Translations under genes and position numbers: made by a program
Source: Luteimicrobium sp049844995
GTDB taxonomy: Bacteria > Actinomycetota > Actinomycetes > Actinomycetales > Cellulomonadaceae
Direction of reading: 5' to 3'
Length of the DNA stretch: 64,000 nucleotides
Assembly: GCF_049844995.1 (NCBI RefSeq)
Contig: NZ_JBNCMC010000006.1
Coordinates: 62,001 to 126,000 of the forward strand
Shown here: positions 9,390 to 18,123 of the stretch, in pieces
How positions within the stretch are numbered: the first letter of the stretch is position 1
Layout: every line of letters starts with the position of its first letter
Notes under the pieces: generated by a model
The model's input: only the letters and a program-made list of their open reading frames with translations
Database searches by the model: none
Told to the model about the DNA's origin: nothing

Positions 9390-10486
9390 CGCACGGTCTC
9401 CTTGGGCTCCGGGGCGGTGGTGGCGGCGACGGGTGTGGGCCGGGCCGCAGGGTCCATGGGGTGGGCGCGGGGCGGGGCGTAGGTGCGGGGCAGGTCGCGG
9501 ACCGTCGCGGTGAACCCGATCCGCGGGCGGATGCCGTGCTTGCGCATCTGCCCGGCCGACATGCCCGCGAGCCGCAGGCGCGGGTTCACGAACTCGTCGA
9601 TGCCGAAGTTGATGAGCGTGAGGGCCATCCCGAGGACGGCGACCAGCAGCCCGGCGGGGACGAACCACCACCACGCGCCCTGGTTGAGCGCCTGGTTGGA
9701 CTGCGCCCAGTACAGGACGGTGCCCCAGCTCCAGTCGGTCAGGGACATCACGCCGACGAACGACAGCGTCGTCTGGGCCAGGACCGCGAACGTCACGGTC
9801 GACACGAAGCTCGAGGCGATGATCGCGGTGAGGTTCGGGAGCGTCTCGAACCAGACGATGCGCCAGGTGGACTCGCCGCTGGCCCGGGCGGCCTCGATGA
9901 AGTCGCGCCCTCGTAGCGAGAGCGTCTGGGCTCTGAGGACCCGCGCCCCCCAGGCCCACCCGGTGAACGCCAGGACCAGGGCGACCACGACGTTCCCGGC
10001 GTCCTGCAGCTGGCTCACGATGATGATGATCAGCGGGATCTGGGGGATCACGAGGACGACGTTGGCCAGCGCCGACAGCGTCTCGTCGCCGATCCCGCCG
10101 AGGAACCCGGCGGTCACGCCGAACAGCACCGCGAGGAACGTCGCGATGACGCCGGCGATGAGGCCGACGAGCATGACGCCGCGGGTGCCCACGACGAGCT
10201 GGGAGAACACGTCCCGGCCGAGCTGGTCGGTGCCGAGCCAGTGCGCGCTGGACGGGCCGACGAGCAGGTCGAGCGAGGACGCGTTGGGGTCCTGCGGGGC
10301 GATCCAGGGGCCGATGATGCCGATGATCGTGAAGACGACGAGGATGACGAGCCCCGTCATGGACTTGCCGTTGCGGACGAAGACGAACTTCTTGCGCGCC
10401 TTCTTGGCGGCACCGGTGCCCACGGGGTCGACCTGCGTCTGCGGGTCGAGGGCGATGGCTGCGGGGTCGAGCGGCATGTTCGACAT
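9386..10486 (-). CDS. Opp/Dpp-family ABC permease (OppC-like)
   Basis: 366-aa inner-membrane permease subunit. It has an N-terminal cytoplasmic segment, then the OppC-type first helix (GLVILVVFTIIGIIGPWIAP), the WLGTDQLGRDVFSQLVVGTR motif diagnostic of this subfamily, and the EAA loop EAARASGESTWRIVWFETLP that contacts the ATPase. The tail of about 60 residues after the last helix is longer than usual and Pro/Ala rich. The start lies 2 nt downstream of the stop of the partner permease (10488), so the subunits are co-translated. It probably forms a heterodimer with that partner. Confidence 0.94.
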
Positions 10487-10487
10487 C

Positions 10488-11468
10488 TCAGGCCTCCTGG
10501 CGGGTGCGCGGGTCGAGGAACACGTAGACGACGTCCGCGAGGATGTTCGCGACGAGGACCGACAACGTGATGACGAGGAAGATGCCCTGCATGAGGGGGT
10601 AGTCGTGGCCGCCGATCGCGTTGAACAGGGCGTACCCGATGCCCGGGTAGGAGAACACGAGCTCCATCACGAGCGAGCCCGAGACCACGAACCCGAGCGA
10701 GAGGGCGAACCCGGACACCTGCGGCAGGACCGCGTTGCGGGCCGCGTAGCCGAACATCACGAGCCGCTCGGGCAGGCCCTTGGCCTGCGCGACGGTCACG
10801 TAGTCCTCCGAGGTCACCGTGACCATCATGTTGCGCATCCCGAGGATCCAGCCCGCGATCGAGGACAGCACGATCGTCAGGGCGGGCAGCGTGCCGTGCT
10901 GGACGACCGAGACGATGAAGTCCATGTTCCAGCCCTGCTCCAGGCCCGGCGTGGCGCCCCCGGACCCCGGGAAGATCGGCCACGTCACCGCGAACAGCGC
11001 GATGAACAGCAACCCGAGCCAGAAGTACGGGACCGAGGAGAAGAACGTCGTCACGGGCAGGACCGAGTCGGCCCACGTCCCGCGCCGCCAGCCGATCAGG
11101 ACCCCGACGAGCGAGCCCAGGACGACCGCGATGATGGTCGCGATCCCGACCAGCCCGATCGTCCACGGCAGCGAGGTCTTGATGACCTCCGAGACCGGCG
11201 TCGGGAACAGCGTGAACGACGTCCCCAGGTCCCCGTGCAGGATCTGACCCCAGTACTGCCAGTACTGGGTCCACAGGCTCTGCTGCTTGTCGAGGCCGAA
11301 CAGCACGTACAGCGAGTGGACCGCGTCGGTGCTGAGCTGGCCCTGGTAGCGGTTGATGAGCGACTGGACGGGGTCGCCCTTCATCATCCTCGGGATGAAG
11401 AAGTTGATCGTGACCGCGGCCCAGAACGTCAGGGCGTAGAAGCCGATGCGGCGCAGCAGGAACTTCAC
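10488..11468 (-). CDS. Opp/Dpp-family ABC permease (OppB-like)
   Basis: 326-aa permease partner. The N-terminal helix FLLRRIGFYALTFWAAVTINFFIPRMMKG is the classic OppB start, with MMKGDP as the following loop. The EAA loop reads TVAQAKGLPERLVMFGYAARN. The protein ends in VFLDPRTRQEA, also usual for OppB. GTG 11468 overlaps the stop of the OppF-like gene in a GTGA motif (11465-11468). Extending upstream would enter the coding region of that gene without family support. Confidence 0.94.
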   Translation of the reverse strand: MKFLLRRIGFYALTFWAAVTINFFIPRMMKGDPVQSLINRYQGQLSTDAVHSLYVLFGLDKQQSLWTQYWQYWGQILHGDLGTSFTLFPTPVSEVIKTSLPWTIGLVGIATIIAVVLGSLVGVLIGWRRGTWADSVLPVTTFFSSVPYFWLGLLFIALFAVTWPIFPGSGGATPGLEQGWNMDFIVSVVQHGTLPALTIVLSSIAGWILGMRNMMVTVTSEDYVTVAQAKGLPERLVMFGYAARNAVLPQVSGFALSLGFVVSGSLVMELVFSYPGIGYALFNAIGGHDYPLMQGIFLVITLSVLVANILADVVYVFLDPRTRQEA

Positions 11469-12631
11469 CGGGTCACCTCCGGGGTGGTCGACGCGGGCAC
11501 CGCGACGGAATCGGACACGGTGACGGCCGCCGCCCCGAGGTCGGGGAGCTCCGCGCCCGCCGGCACGCCGTCGAGCGCGCCCGCGACCTGGTCCGCGTAG
11601 CCCCAGCACGCGACCTGACGCCCGACCCCGATCTGCAGCAGCGGCGGCGTCACCGTGCGGCACACCTCGGCGGCGAACGGGCAGCGGGGCGCGAACCGGC
11701 AGCCCTCGGGCGGGTTCACCATGTTCGGCGGCTCCCCGCGCCCACCGGACCGCTCCTCGGCGACGAGGTTCTCCGGGTCCGGCGCGGACCGGACCAGCAG
11801 CTGCGTGTACGGGTGCGCGGGGGCCTGGGTCACCGACTCCGAGTCGCCCGTCTCCACCGGCCGACCCGCGTACATGACGTAGGTCCGGTCCGCGAAGTAC
11901 CGCGCCGACGCGATGTCGTGCGTGATGTACAAGATCGCGATCCCGAGCCGGTCGCGCAGGTCCTGGAGCAGGTTGAGGATCCCGATCCGGATCGACACGT
12001 CCAGCATCGAGATCGGCTCGTCCGCGAGCAGCACCTCCGGGTCGGCCGCGAGCGCGCGGGCGATCGCCACGCGCTGACGCTGACCGCCCGACAGCTCGTG
12101 CGGGAACTTGTCGATGAACCGGTCCGGGTTCAGCTGGACCCGCTCCAGCAGCCCGCGCAGCGCGTCCTCGAGCTGCTGGCCCCGCAGGCCCCGCTGGTGG
12201 ATGCGCAGCGACCGGGTGAGCGTGTACCGCACGGTGTGGACCGGGTTCAACGACGCGAACGGGTCCTGGAAGATCATCTGCACCCGGCGCGCGTACCGCC
12301 GGAACGCCTTGCCCCGCTTGGCCGTGACGTCCTTGCCGTGCAGCAGGATCCGGCCGTCCGTCTGCGGGTACAGGCGCGCGAGCACGCGCGCGACCGTGGA
12401 CTTGCCCGAGCCGGACTCACCGACGAGCGCCACCACCTGCCCCGAGCGCAGCGCCACGTCGATCCCGTCGACGGCGTGCACGGCGCCCTTCGCACGCACA
12501 CCTCGCAACGGGAAGTGCTTGGTCAGGCCGACCGCCTCGAGCACGACGTCGTCGCGCCGGGAACGGCCGGAGGTCAAGGTCTCACCGCCCGGGTCGGGGG
12601 CCTTCGCGGTCTGGGTCGGGTCGTCACTCAT
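11465..12631 (-). CDS. Opp/Dpp-family ABC transporter ATP-binding protein (OppF-like)
   Basis: Second ATPase of the importer, 388 aa. Walker A is ALVGESGSGKSTVARV, the Q-loop FQDPFASLNP, the signature ELSGGQRQRVAIARAL, Walker B VLLADEPISMLD, and the H-switch YITHDIASARYF. The oligo_HPY Cys segment CRFAPRCPFAAEVC is followed by an unusually long Ala/Val-rich tail. ATG 12631 has AGGTG 5 nt upstream. It is separated from the binding-protein gene by two strong hairpins, so its expression probably depends on read-through. Confidence 0.94.
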   Translation of the reverse strand: MSDDPTQTAKAPDPGGETLTSGRSRRDDVVLEAVGLTKHFPLRGVRAKGAVHAVDGIDVALRSGQVVALVGESGSGKSTVARVLARLYPQTDGRILLHGKDVTAKRGKAFRRYARRVQMIFQDPFASLNPVHTVRYTLTRSLRIHQRGLRGQQLEDALRGLLERVQLNPDRFIDKFPHELSGGQRQRVAIARALAADPEVLLADEPISMLDVSIRIGILNLLQDLRDRLGIAILYITHDIASARYFADRTYVMYAGRPVETGDSESVTQAPAHPYTQLLVRSAPDPENLVAEERSGGRGEPPNMVNPPEGCRFAPRCPFAAEVCRTVTPPLLQIGVGRQVACWGYADQVAGALDGVPAGAELPDLGAAAVTVSDSVAVPASTTPEVTR

Positions 12632-12653
12632 CAGTCACCTGGGGGGTCGGTCG

Positions 12654-12680
12654 CCGTCCCGACGCGTCGCGTCGGGACGG
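12654..12680 (-). terminator. Perfect 12-bp hairpin, attenuator in the importer operon
   Basis: CCGTCCCGACGC and GCGTCGGGACGG flank a 3-nt loop. It is the second of two hairpins between the binding-protein gene and the OppF-like gene. It has no T-tract, as is usual for actinobacterial terminators. Probably it reduces transcription of the downstream transporter subunits relative to the lipoprotein. Confidence 0.6.
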
Positions 12681-12712
12681 GGCGGAGCAGAGGGGGCAGC
12701 TGCAGGGTGGGG

Positions 12713-12754
12713 GACGGTCCCGCCGGCCGACGCACCGAGGCCGGCGGGACCGTC
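12713..12754 (-). terminator. Perfect 16-bp hairpin just after the binding-protein gene
   Basis: GACGGTCCCGCCGGCC (12713-12728) pairs with 12739-12754 around a 10-nt loop, starting 7 nt after the lipoprotein stop. It is a strong 3' stabiliser or partial terminator. Confidence 0.65.
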
Positions 12755-12760
12755 ACCCGG

Positions 12761-14452
12761 TCAGGAGGCCGGCTTGAGCTTCGTCAGCACCAGCGCGACG
12801 TTCGGAACCGTGGGCTGCGGGTTCGCGTACGCGTCGTCGTCGCTGGGCCAGCCGGTCCAGTACTTGGTCGACATCTCGGCCGCGGCCGGCCGGGCGTCGA
12901 CGCCCAGCGCGGGCACCTGGTCCACGTAGACGTCCTGGAGCGTGTCGAGCGCGGTCTTGCGGCTCGCGTCGTCCGTCGCCGCCAGGTAGTCGCTGAACGC
13001 CTTCTTGGCGTCGTCGCTCTGGAACCGCCCGTAGTTCCACACGGCCGTCTTCCCGACCGGCACGTAGTAGTTCGGGTCGAACATGTTCGAGTACATCTCG
13101 TACGGCGTGATGCCCGCGTTGGTCCAGTGGAGGGCCGCGTCGAACTTCCCGACGTTGAGGTTCTCGGTCCAGGTGTCGACGTTCGGGGTCTCGACCTTGG
13201 CCGTGATGCCGATCGTCTTCAGCGAGTCGGAGATCAGCTGCAGCGACGTGATGTAGTCGTTCCAGCCCGAGGGGTCCTGGAGCACGATCGAGACGGGCTT
13301 GCCGTCCTTGCCGATCAGCTTGTCGCCCTGGTACTTGTACCCGGCGTCGGTGAGCGTCTTCTTCGCGCCGTCGACGTCGACCTTGAAGGTCTGGTCCTTG
13401 TACTTGTCCGAGATGAACGAGTCGCCGGCCGGCGTCGGGATCGCGGTCACGTTCGTGAGCTCGGGGAAGATGCCCGACTCCGCGATCTTGCTGGCCTTGG
13501 CCCGGTCGAGGACCTGGTTGACGGCGCGGCGCACGGCCACGTCGTCGAACGGCGCCTTCGACGTGTTGAGGATGAGCTGGTCGATCCCGAGGCCCGCGGG
13601 GAAGAAGTACGTGTTGTGGGCCGGGTCCTTGCTCTTGTAGACCTCGTCGATGTTGGGGATGAACGTCCAGCCCCACTGCGCCTCGCCGGTCTGGAGCGCG
13701 GTGATGAGCGCGTCGTTGCCCTTGTACGCGGTGTAGCGCAGCTCGGGGACGGCGGGCTTGTCGCCCCAGTAGCTCGGGTTCTTGTCGAGCGTGACCGTCT
13801 GGCCCGAGAAGTTCTTGAACACGTACGGGCCCGTGCCGACCGGCGTGGTGACGGGGTCCTTGGTCGGGTCGGCGATCTTCTCCCAGAGGTGCTTCGGGAC
13901 GATGAAGAGCTGGGCGACCTTGAGCGTGTTGATGTACTGCGAGCCGTCGAAGTCGACCGTCACGACGTTGCCGTCGACCTTGATGTCCTTGTACTTCAGG
14001 CCCTCGGTGTTGAGCGCGTCGTTGTCCTTGCGCAGCTGGAGCGAGTACGCGATGTCGTCGGCGCTGAAGGCCTGGCCGTCCGACCACTTCACGCCGTCGC
14101 GGGCCGTGATCTTGGCCTGCGTGTAGTCCGCGTTCCAGTCGATCGCCGTGGCGAGCCACGGGATGTACTTGTTCGCCGGGCGCGTGTCGTTGGCCTGCAT
14201 GAGCGGCTCGTAGATCGCCCACTTGTAGCCGATCATCGCGCCGGCCGACGTGTTGAGGAACGGGTTCGAGTTGTTGGTGACCGGACCGTTCGGCATGCCG
14301 ACGGTCAGCGGCTGGTTCGACGTCGCTGCTCCGCCGGTGCTCGTGTTGTTCTTCGCGGCGTTGTTGTCCGCGTTGCCGCCACCGCAGCCTGCGGCCACGA
14401 GGGCCAGGGCTGCGGCGCCGACCACGGCGGGAGCGATTCTGCGCATCTTCAC
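12761..14452 (-). CDS. Family-5 extracellular solute-binding lipoprotein
   Basis: 563-aa periplasmic-type binding protein (SBP_bac_5) anchored by lipidation. A lipobox ALVAAGC places Cys at about residue 23, followed by a Gly/Asn/Thr linker. Family motifs include YKWAIYEPLM, ITARDGVKWSDGQAFSADDIAYSL and GTGPYVFKNFSGQTVTLDKNPSYWG, then many family-typical Trp/Tyr segments in the C-terminal lobe. GTG 14452 is preferred over ATG 14446 because GGAGG sits 7 nt before it. The downstream neighbours are the cognate permeases and ATPases, and the upstream neighbour is a GH3 beta-glucosidase. I infer uptake of beta-glucosides or cello-oligosaccharides rather than peptides. A peptide role cannot be excluded from sequence. 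Confidence 0.93.
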   Translation of the reverse strand: MKMRRIAPAVVGAAALALVAAGCGGGNADNNAAKNNTSTGGAATSNQPLTVGMPNGPVTNNSNPFLNTSAGAMIGYKWAIYEPLMQANDTRPANKYIPWLATAIDWNADYTQAKITARDGVKWSDGQAFSADDIAYSLQLRKDNDALNTEGLKYKDIKVDGNVVTVDFDGSQYINTLKVAQLFIVPKHLWEKIADPTKDPVTTPVGTGPYVFKNFSGQTVTLDKNPSYWGDKPAVPELRYTAYKGNDALITALQTGEAQWGWTFIPNIDEVYKSKDPAHNTYFFPAGLGIDQLILNTSKAPFDDVAVRRAVNQVLDRAKASKIAESGIFPELTNVTAIPTPAGDSFISDKYKDQTFKVDVDGAKKTLTDAGYKYQGDKLIGKDGKPVSIVLQDPSGWNDYITSLQLISDSLKTIGITAKVETPNVDTWTENLNVGKFDAALHWTNAGITPYEMYSNMFDPNYYVPVGKTAVWNYGRFQSDDAKKAFSDYLAATDDASRKTALDTLQDVYVDQVPALGVDARPAAAEMSTKYWTGWPSDDDAYANPQPTVPNVALVLTKLKPAS

Positions 14453-14553
14453 GGGTGTGCCTCCTTGCACGTGTGCTCTTCGACTGCGGATCGTCGAGCG
14501 AGCCGGCAGGTTACCGGACGGGCCTCGACGGTTCGGGGTTCTGGACGGTGGTG

Positions 14554-17151
14554 TCAGTCCTCCGGGGAAGGGTCGGGGCCGGCGGTGCGGCCGCTGGGCG
14601 TCAGGGGCTGGTGGGGCGCGGGCGCGGCGGCGAGCGTGACCCGGAGGTCCGCCACCGAGCGTCCGACCCGGAGGAGGTGGTCCCCGGCGGGCAGGGTCCA
14701 CGCGTGCGCGGCGACGTCCCACGTCTCGAAGGCGCGGCGCGGCACGCGGACGTACGCGACGACGCTCTCGCCGGCGTCGGCCGCGACGGTCGCGAAGCCG
14801 CCGAGCCAGCGGACGGGCCGGTCGGCGTCGGGCGCGAGCGGCTCGACGTAGACCTGGACGACCTCGTGGCCGGGCCGGACGCCCGCGTTGCGCACGGTGA
14901 CGTCGAGCTCGACCGCCCCGGCGGAGACGGCGGTGAGCGTCGCGTCCTCGTACTCCCACGTGGTCCAGCCGAGACCGTGCCCGAACGGAGCAGCGGGTGC
15001 CGGCCCGCCCTCCTCGGCGAGCCGTCGTTGCCAGCCGCGGTACCCCACGTCGACGCCCTCGCCGTAGTCCACGACGCCGTCCTGGGGAATCGCTGACGGA
15101 ACGGGCACGTCCTGATAACGGACCGGGAGGGTCCAGGGGAGACGCCCTGAGGGTTCGGTGAAACCTGCCAGGACGTCGGCCAGGGCGGCCCCGCCCTCCT
15201 GCCCGGCGAGCCAGGCCCACAGGACCGTCCCGGCGTCGTCGAGCCACGGGAGCTCGACCGGCGCGCCGGCGTTCACGACCACGATCGTGCGCGGGTTGGC
15301 GGCCACGACGCGGCGGACGAGCTCGTCCTGGTTGCCGGGGAGCGCGAGCGAGGTCCGGTCGAAGCCCTCGGACTCGACCTCCTCCGTCGTCCCGACGACG
15401 ACGACCGCGACGTCGGCGGCCGCGGCGAGCCCGACGGCGGCCGCGAGCTCCTCCTCGGCGGACGGGCCGGGGAGCCGGTGCACGATCTCGCCGCGCACGA
15501 ACGAGTCGTAGCCGACGGGGTGCACGACCTGGAGGCGGGCGTCGAGGCGGACGGTCCGCGGCTCGGTCACGTCGATCGCGACGACCGCGGCCGAGGGGTG
15601 GTTGTGCTCCGAGGCGAGGATGACCTCCTCGGCCACGACGCGGTCGGACGTCGAGGCGACCCGGGAGTCGACGACGGTCTCGTGCCGGCCGACCGTACCG
15701 ACGCCGAGCTCGTGCGTCCCCGGCTCGTCGAGCCGCACGTCCGCGGTGACGCGCAGGGTCGTCGCGCGCGGGTCGGTGTTCGCGAACCAGCCCAGCCAGG
15801 CCGGGTCGGTCCGGGTCGCGAGGACCTGGCCGTCGCCGTCGAGCAGCTCGAGACGCACGCCCGGCTCCCCGGTCACGGGGTCGGTGCACCGCTCCGCGGC
15901 GTCGAGCTCGGGCGGGTTGAGGCGCGACCGGGCACCCGCGTGCACGTCGAGCCGGACGCCGTCCGGCAGCGCCCTGCGCAGCGCGGGGACGGGGAGCTCG
16001 AGCCGGTCGGGGTTGACGAAGCCGGAGCCGCCGCCCTGCACGAACGGCTCGACGGCGGCCGGGCCGAGCAGCGCGACCGCGCCGGGCGTCCCGTCGGGCC
16101 GGACCGCGAGCGCCTCGAGGTCGAGGGGCAGGAGCGCGGCGTCGTCCTTGAGCACGACCATCGCGCGGGCCGCGAGCTCGCGGAGCAGCGCGGGCGTCTC
16201 GGGGGCCGCCTCGGCGCGGTGGCCGGGGACGTCGGGGGTGGCGCCCGGGCCGCCGAGCGCGCCGACGCGGTCCGCGAGCCGCAGGATCCGCACGACCTTG
16301 TCCTCGAGCTCGGCGACGTCGACCTCGCCCGAGCGGACGGCGTCGAGCAGGCCGTCGCCCCAGGGTCCGTCGGGGCCGGGCATCTGCAGGTCGAGGCCGC
16401 CGCGCACGGCGGGGACGACGCTCTGCGTCGCGACCCAGTCGCTCACGACGACGCCGTCGAAGCCCCACTCCCCCTTGAGCACGCCCTCGACGAGGGGCGC
16501 GTGCTCGGTCAGGGGCGCGGAGGTCTCGCCGTCGTCGAAGCCGTTGTACGCGGCCATGACGCTCCACGCGCCGGTCTCGGTCACGAGCCGCTCGAACGGC
16601 GCGAGGTACACCTCGCGCAGCGTGCGCTCGTCGACGCGGGCGACGTAACGCGTGCGCTCGGTCTCGGAGTCGTTGGCGATGTAGTGCTTGACGCACATCC
16701 CGACGCCGCGCGCCTGAGCCTCGCGGACGAGGGCGTCGGCGATCGCGCCGGTGAGGACCGGGTCCTCCGAGTAGCACTCGAAGTGGCGGCCGCCGACGGG
16801 CGTGCGCTGGAGGTTGATCTGGGGGGCGAGGACGACGTCGACGCCGTGACGGCGGGCCTCGTCGGCGAACAGGGCGCCGACGCGGGCGACCAGGTCGAGG
16901 TCCCAGGTGGCGGCGACGGCGCTGGGGGCGGGGAGCGACGCGGAGGTCTCGCCCGGGACGTCGCCGGTCCCCCGGACGCCGGCGGGGCCGTCGGAGACGA
17001 CGACGCCGCGGAGGCCGACGCGGTCGACCGGGGTGGTCGACCACATGCCGGCGCCGACGACGAGCGCGACCTTCTCCTCGGTCGTCAGCTCGGCGGCGAT
17101 CGCGGCGAGCTCCGCTTCGGTGCGGGCTCGGGCTGCGGTCTCCAGCGACAC
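14554..17151 (-). CDS. Glycoside hydrolase family 3 beta-glucosidase
   Basis: 865-aa retaining beta-glucosidase without signal peptide, so probably cytoplasmic and acting on imported oligosaccharides. The N-terminal TIM-barrel has VVVSDGPAGVRG, VGMCVKHYIANDSETER (KHY motif) and GFDGVVVSDWVAT with the nucleophile Asp at about 238. The middle part looks like a PA14-type insertion (about residues 390-540). A C-terminal alpha/beta sandwich (VVVGTTEEVESEGFDRTSLALP) and a fibronectin-III-like domain close the protein, as in other PA14-bearing GH3 enzymes. GTG 17151 has GGGAG about 7 nt upstream. Earlier in-frame starts run into the operator region. A TetR gene diverges from it. Confidence 0.94.
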   Translation of the reverse strand: MSLETAARARTEAELAAIAAELTTEEKVALVVGAGMWSTTPVDRVGLRGVVVSDGPAGVRGTGDVPGETSASLPAPSAVAATWDLDLVARVGALFADEARRHGVDVVLAPQINLQRTPVGGRHFECYSEDPVLTGAIADALVREAQARGVGMCVKHYIANDSETERTRYVARVDERTLREVYLAPFERLVTETGAWSVMAAYNGFDDGETSAPLTEHAPLVEGVLKGEWGFDGVVVSDWVATQSVVPAVRGGLDLQMPGPDGPWGDGLLDAVRSGEVDVAELEDKVVRILRLADRVGALGGPGATPDVPGHRAEAAPETPALLRELAARAMVVLKDDAALLPLDLEALAVRPDGTPGAVALLGPAAVEPFVQGGGSGFVNPDRLELPVPALRRALPDGVRLDVHAGARSRLNPPELDAAERCTDPVTGEPGVRLELLDGDGQVLATRTDPAWLGWFANTDPRATTLRVTADVRLDEPGTHELGVGTVGRHETVVDSRVASTSDRVVAEEVILASEHNHPSAAVVAIDVTEPRTVRLDARLQVVHPVGYDSFVRGEIVHRLPGPSAEEELAAAVGLAAAADVAVVVVGTTEEVESEGFDRTSLALPGNQDELVRRVVAANPRTIVVVNAGAPVELPWLDDAGTVLWAWLAGQEGGAALADVLAGFTEPSGRLPWTLPVRYQDVPVPSAIPQDGVVDYGEGVDVGYRGWQRRLAEEGGPAPAAPFGHGLGWTTWEYEDATLTAVSAGAVELDVTVRNAGVRPGHEVVQVYVEPLAPDADRPVRWLGGFATVAADAGESVVAYVRVPRRAFETWDVAAHAWTLPAGDHLLRVGRSVADLRVTLAAAPAPHQPLTPSGRTAGPDPSPED

Positions 17152-17228
17152 TCGGTGCTCCCGTCCTTGGGCTTCTTCCGGGTCCGACGGCGGTGCCGGA
17201 CTCGGTGACGAGCGCCATACAACCACAC

Positions 17229-17246
17229 TTACTGACTTGTTAGTAA
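17229..17246. promoter_or_regulatory. TetR operator between beta-glucosidase and regulator
   Basis: TTACTGACTTGTTAGTAA: an inverted repeat with arms TTACTRAC (7 of 9 positions per half-site match). It is AT-rich against the surrounding GC-rich DNA and lies in the 125-bp divergent intergenic region. It sits 18-35 nt before the -10 element of the tetR gene and upstream of the beta-glucosidase start, so one bound dimer could block both promoters. Confidence 0.7.
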
Positions 17247-17263
17247 CTCCCCGCGGGTCACGA

Positions 17264-17269
17264 TATGGT
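17264..17269 (+). promoter_or_regulatory. -10 element of the tetR gene
   Basis: TATGGT, 7 nt before ATG 17277. This choice excludes the overlapping ATG at 17265, which lies inside the hexamer. Confidence 0.5.
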
Positions 17270-17276
17270 TGCGGCC

Positions 17277-18059
17277 ATGACGAGCGGATCGGACGACGTG
17301 GTCTCCGCGCCCCGGACCACAGCAGGCACGGCGGTCGCGCAGCCCCCGCCGCCCACGGCACCCCCCACCCAGGCCTCGCGCGCCCGCCGGCCCCGCAGGG
17401 CGACGGCCGAGCGCCGGGAGGAGATCCTGCGCGCCGCCACCCGCGTGTTCGGCTCGAAGGGCTACCACAACGGGTCGCTCCAGGAGGTCGCCGGGCAGGT
17501 CGGCATCACGCACGCCGGCGTCCTGCACCACTTCGGCTCCAAGGACCGCCTGCTCTGGGCCGTGCTCGAGTACCGCGACCGGGTCGACGTCGAGCACCTC
17601 GAGGGTCAGCACATCCCCGGCGGGCTCGACCTGTTCCGACACCTCGCGACGACGGCCCGCGTCAACGCCGCGCGCCGCGGCATCGTCCAGACGTACACCG
17701 TGCTCACCGGCGAGGCGGTGACCGACGGGCACCCCGCCAGCGAGTGGGTGCGCGACCGCTTCACCGTGCTGCGCGGCAACATCGCCGACGCCCTGCGCAC
17801 CGTGGTGCACGAGCGCGCCACCGCCCGCGGCGAGGCCGTCACCGACCCCGAGCTCGACGGCGTGGCGCTCGACCGCGCCGCGAGCGCGATCATCGCCGTC
17901 ATGGACGGCCTCCAGACGCAGTGGCTGCTCGACCCCGCCGCCGTCGACCTCGCCGACTCCTCCGCGTTCGCGATCGAGGCGATCCTCACGGCCGCGCTGG
18001 CCGGCAGCGAGCGCCCCCACCCGACCGCAGGCTCGGGATCCGTCCCCATCGAGGCGTGA
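17277..18059 (+). CDS. TetR/AcrR-family transcriptional repressor
   Basis: 260-aa one-component regulator. After a disordered Pro/Ala-rich N-terminus of about 45 residues, the DNA-binding domain runs REEILRAATRVFGSKGYHNGSLQEVAGQVGITHAGVLHHFGSKDRLLWAVL, with the helix-turn-helix ending in the TetR signature HHFGSKD. The C-terminal ligand domain (about 110-245) matches TetR-fold length but gives no ligand. It diverges from the GH3 gene, with a TTACTRAC palindrome between them. I infer that it represses the beta-glucoside operon and itself and is released by a sugar-derived ligand. The start is chosen from the -10 geometry. Confidence 0.9.
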   Translation: MTSGSDDVVSAPRTTAGTAVAQPPPPTAPPTQASRARRPRRATAERREEILRAATRVFGSKGYHNGSLQEVAGQVGITHAGVLHHFGSKDRLLWAVLEYRDRVDVEHLEGQHIPGGLDLFRHLATTARVNAARRGIVQTYTVLTGEAVTDGHPASEWVRDRFTVLRGNIADALRTVVHERATARGEAVTDPELDGVALDRAASAIIAVMDGLQTQWLLDPAAVDLADSSAFAIEAILTAALAGSERPHPTAGSGSVPIEA

Positions 18060-18123
18060 CACGCCCAGGAGTTCCACAGGTTCGCTCCAGCGTCAGTCCA
18101 CACACCGGGGTCACAGTGGTCTC

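Noticed and set aside
12761..17218. One continuous minus-strand open frame of about 1,485 codons covering the binding protein and the region opposite the GH3 frame
   Set aside because: Only the last 563 codons (from 14452) look like protein. The rest is Arg/Pro/Gly-rich shadow of the GH3 gene in another frame, and a Shine-Dalgarno and lipoprotein signal define the true start.
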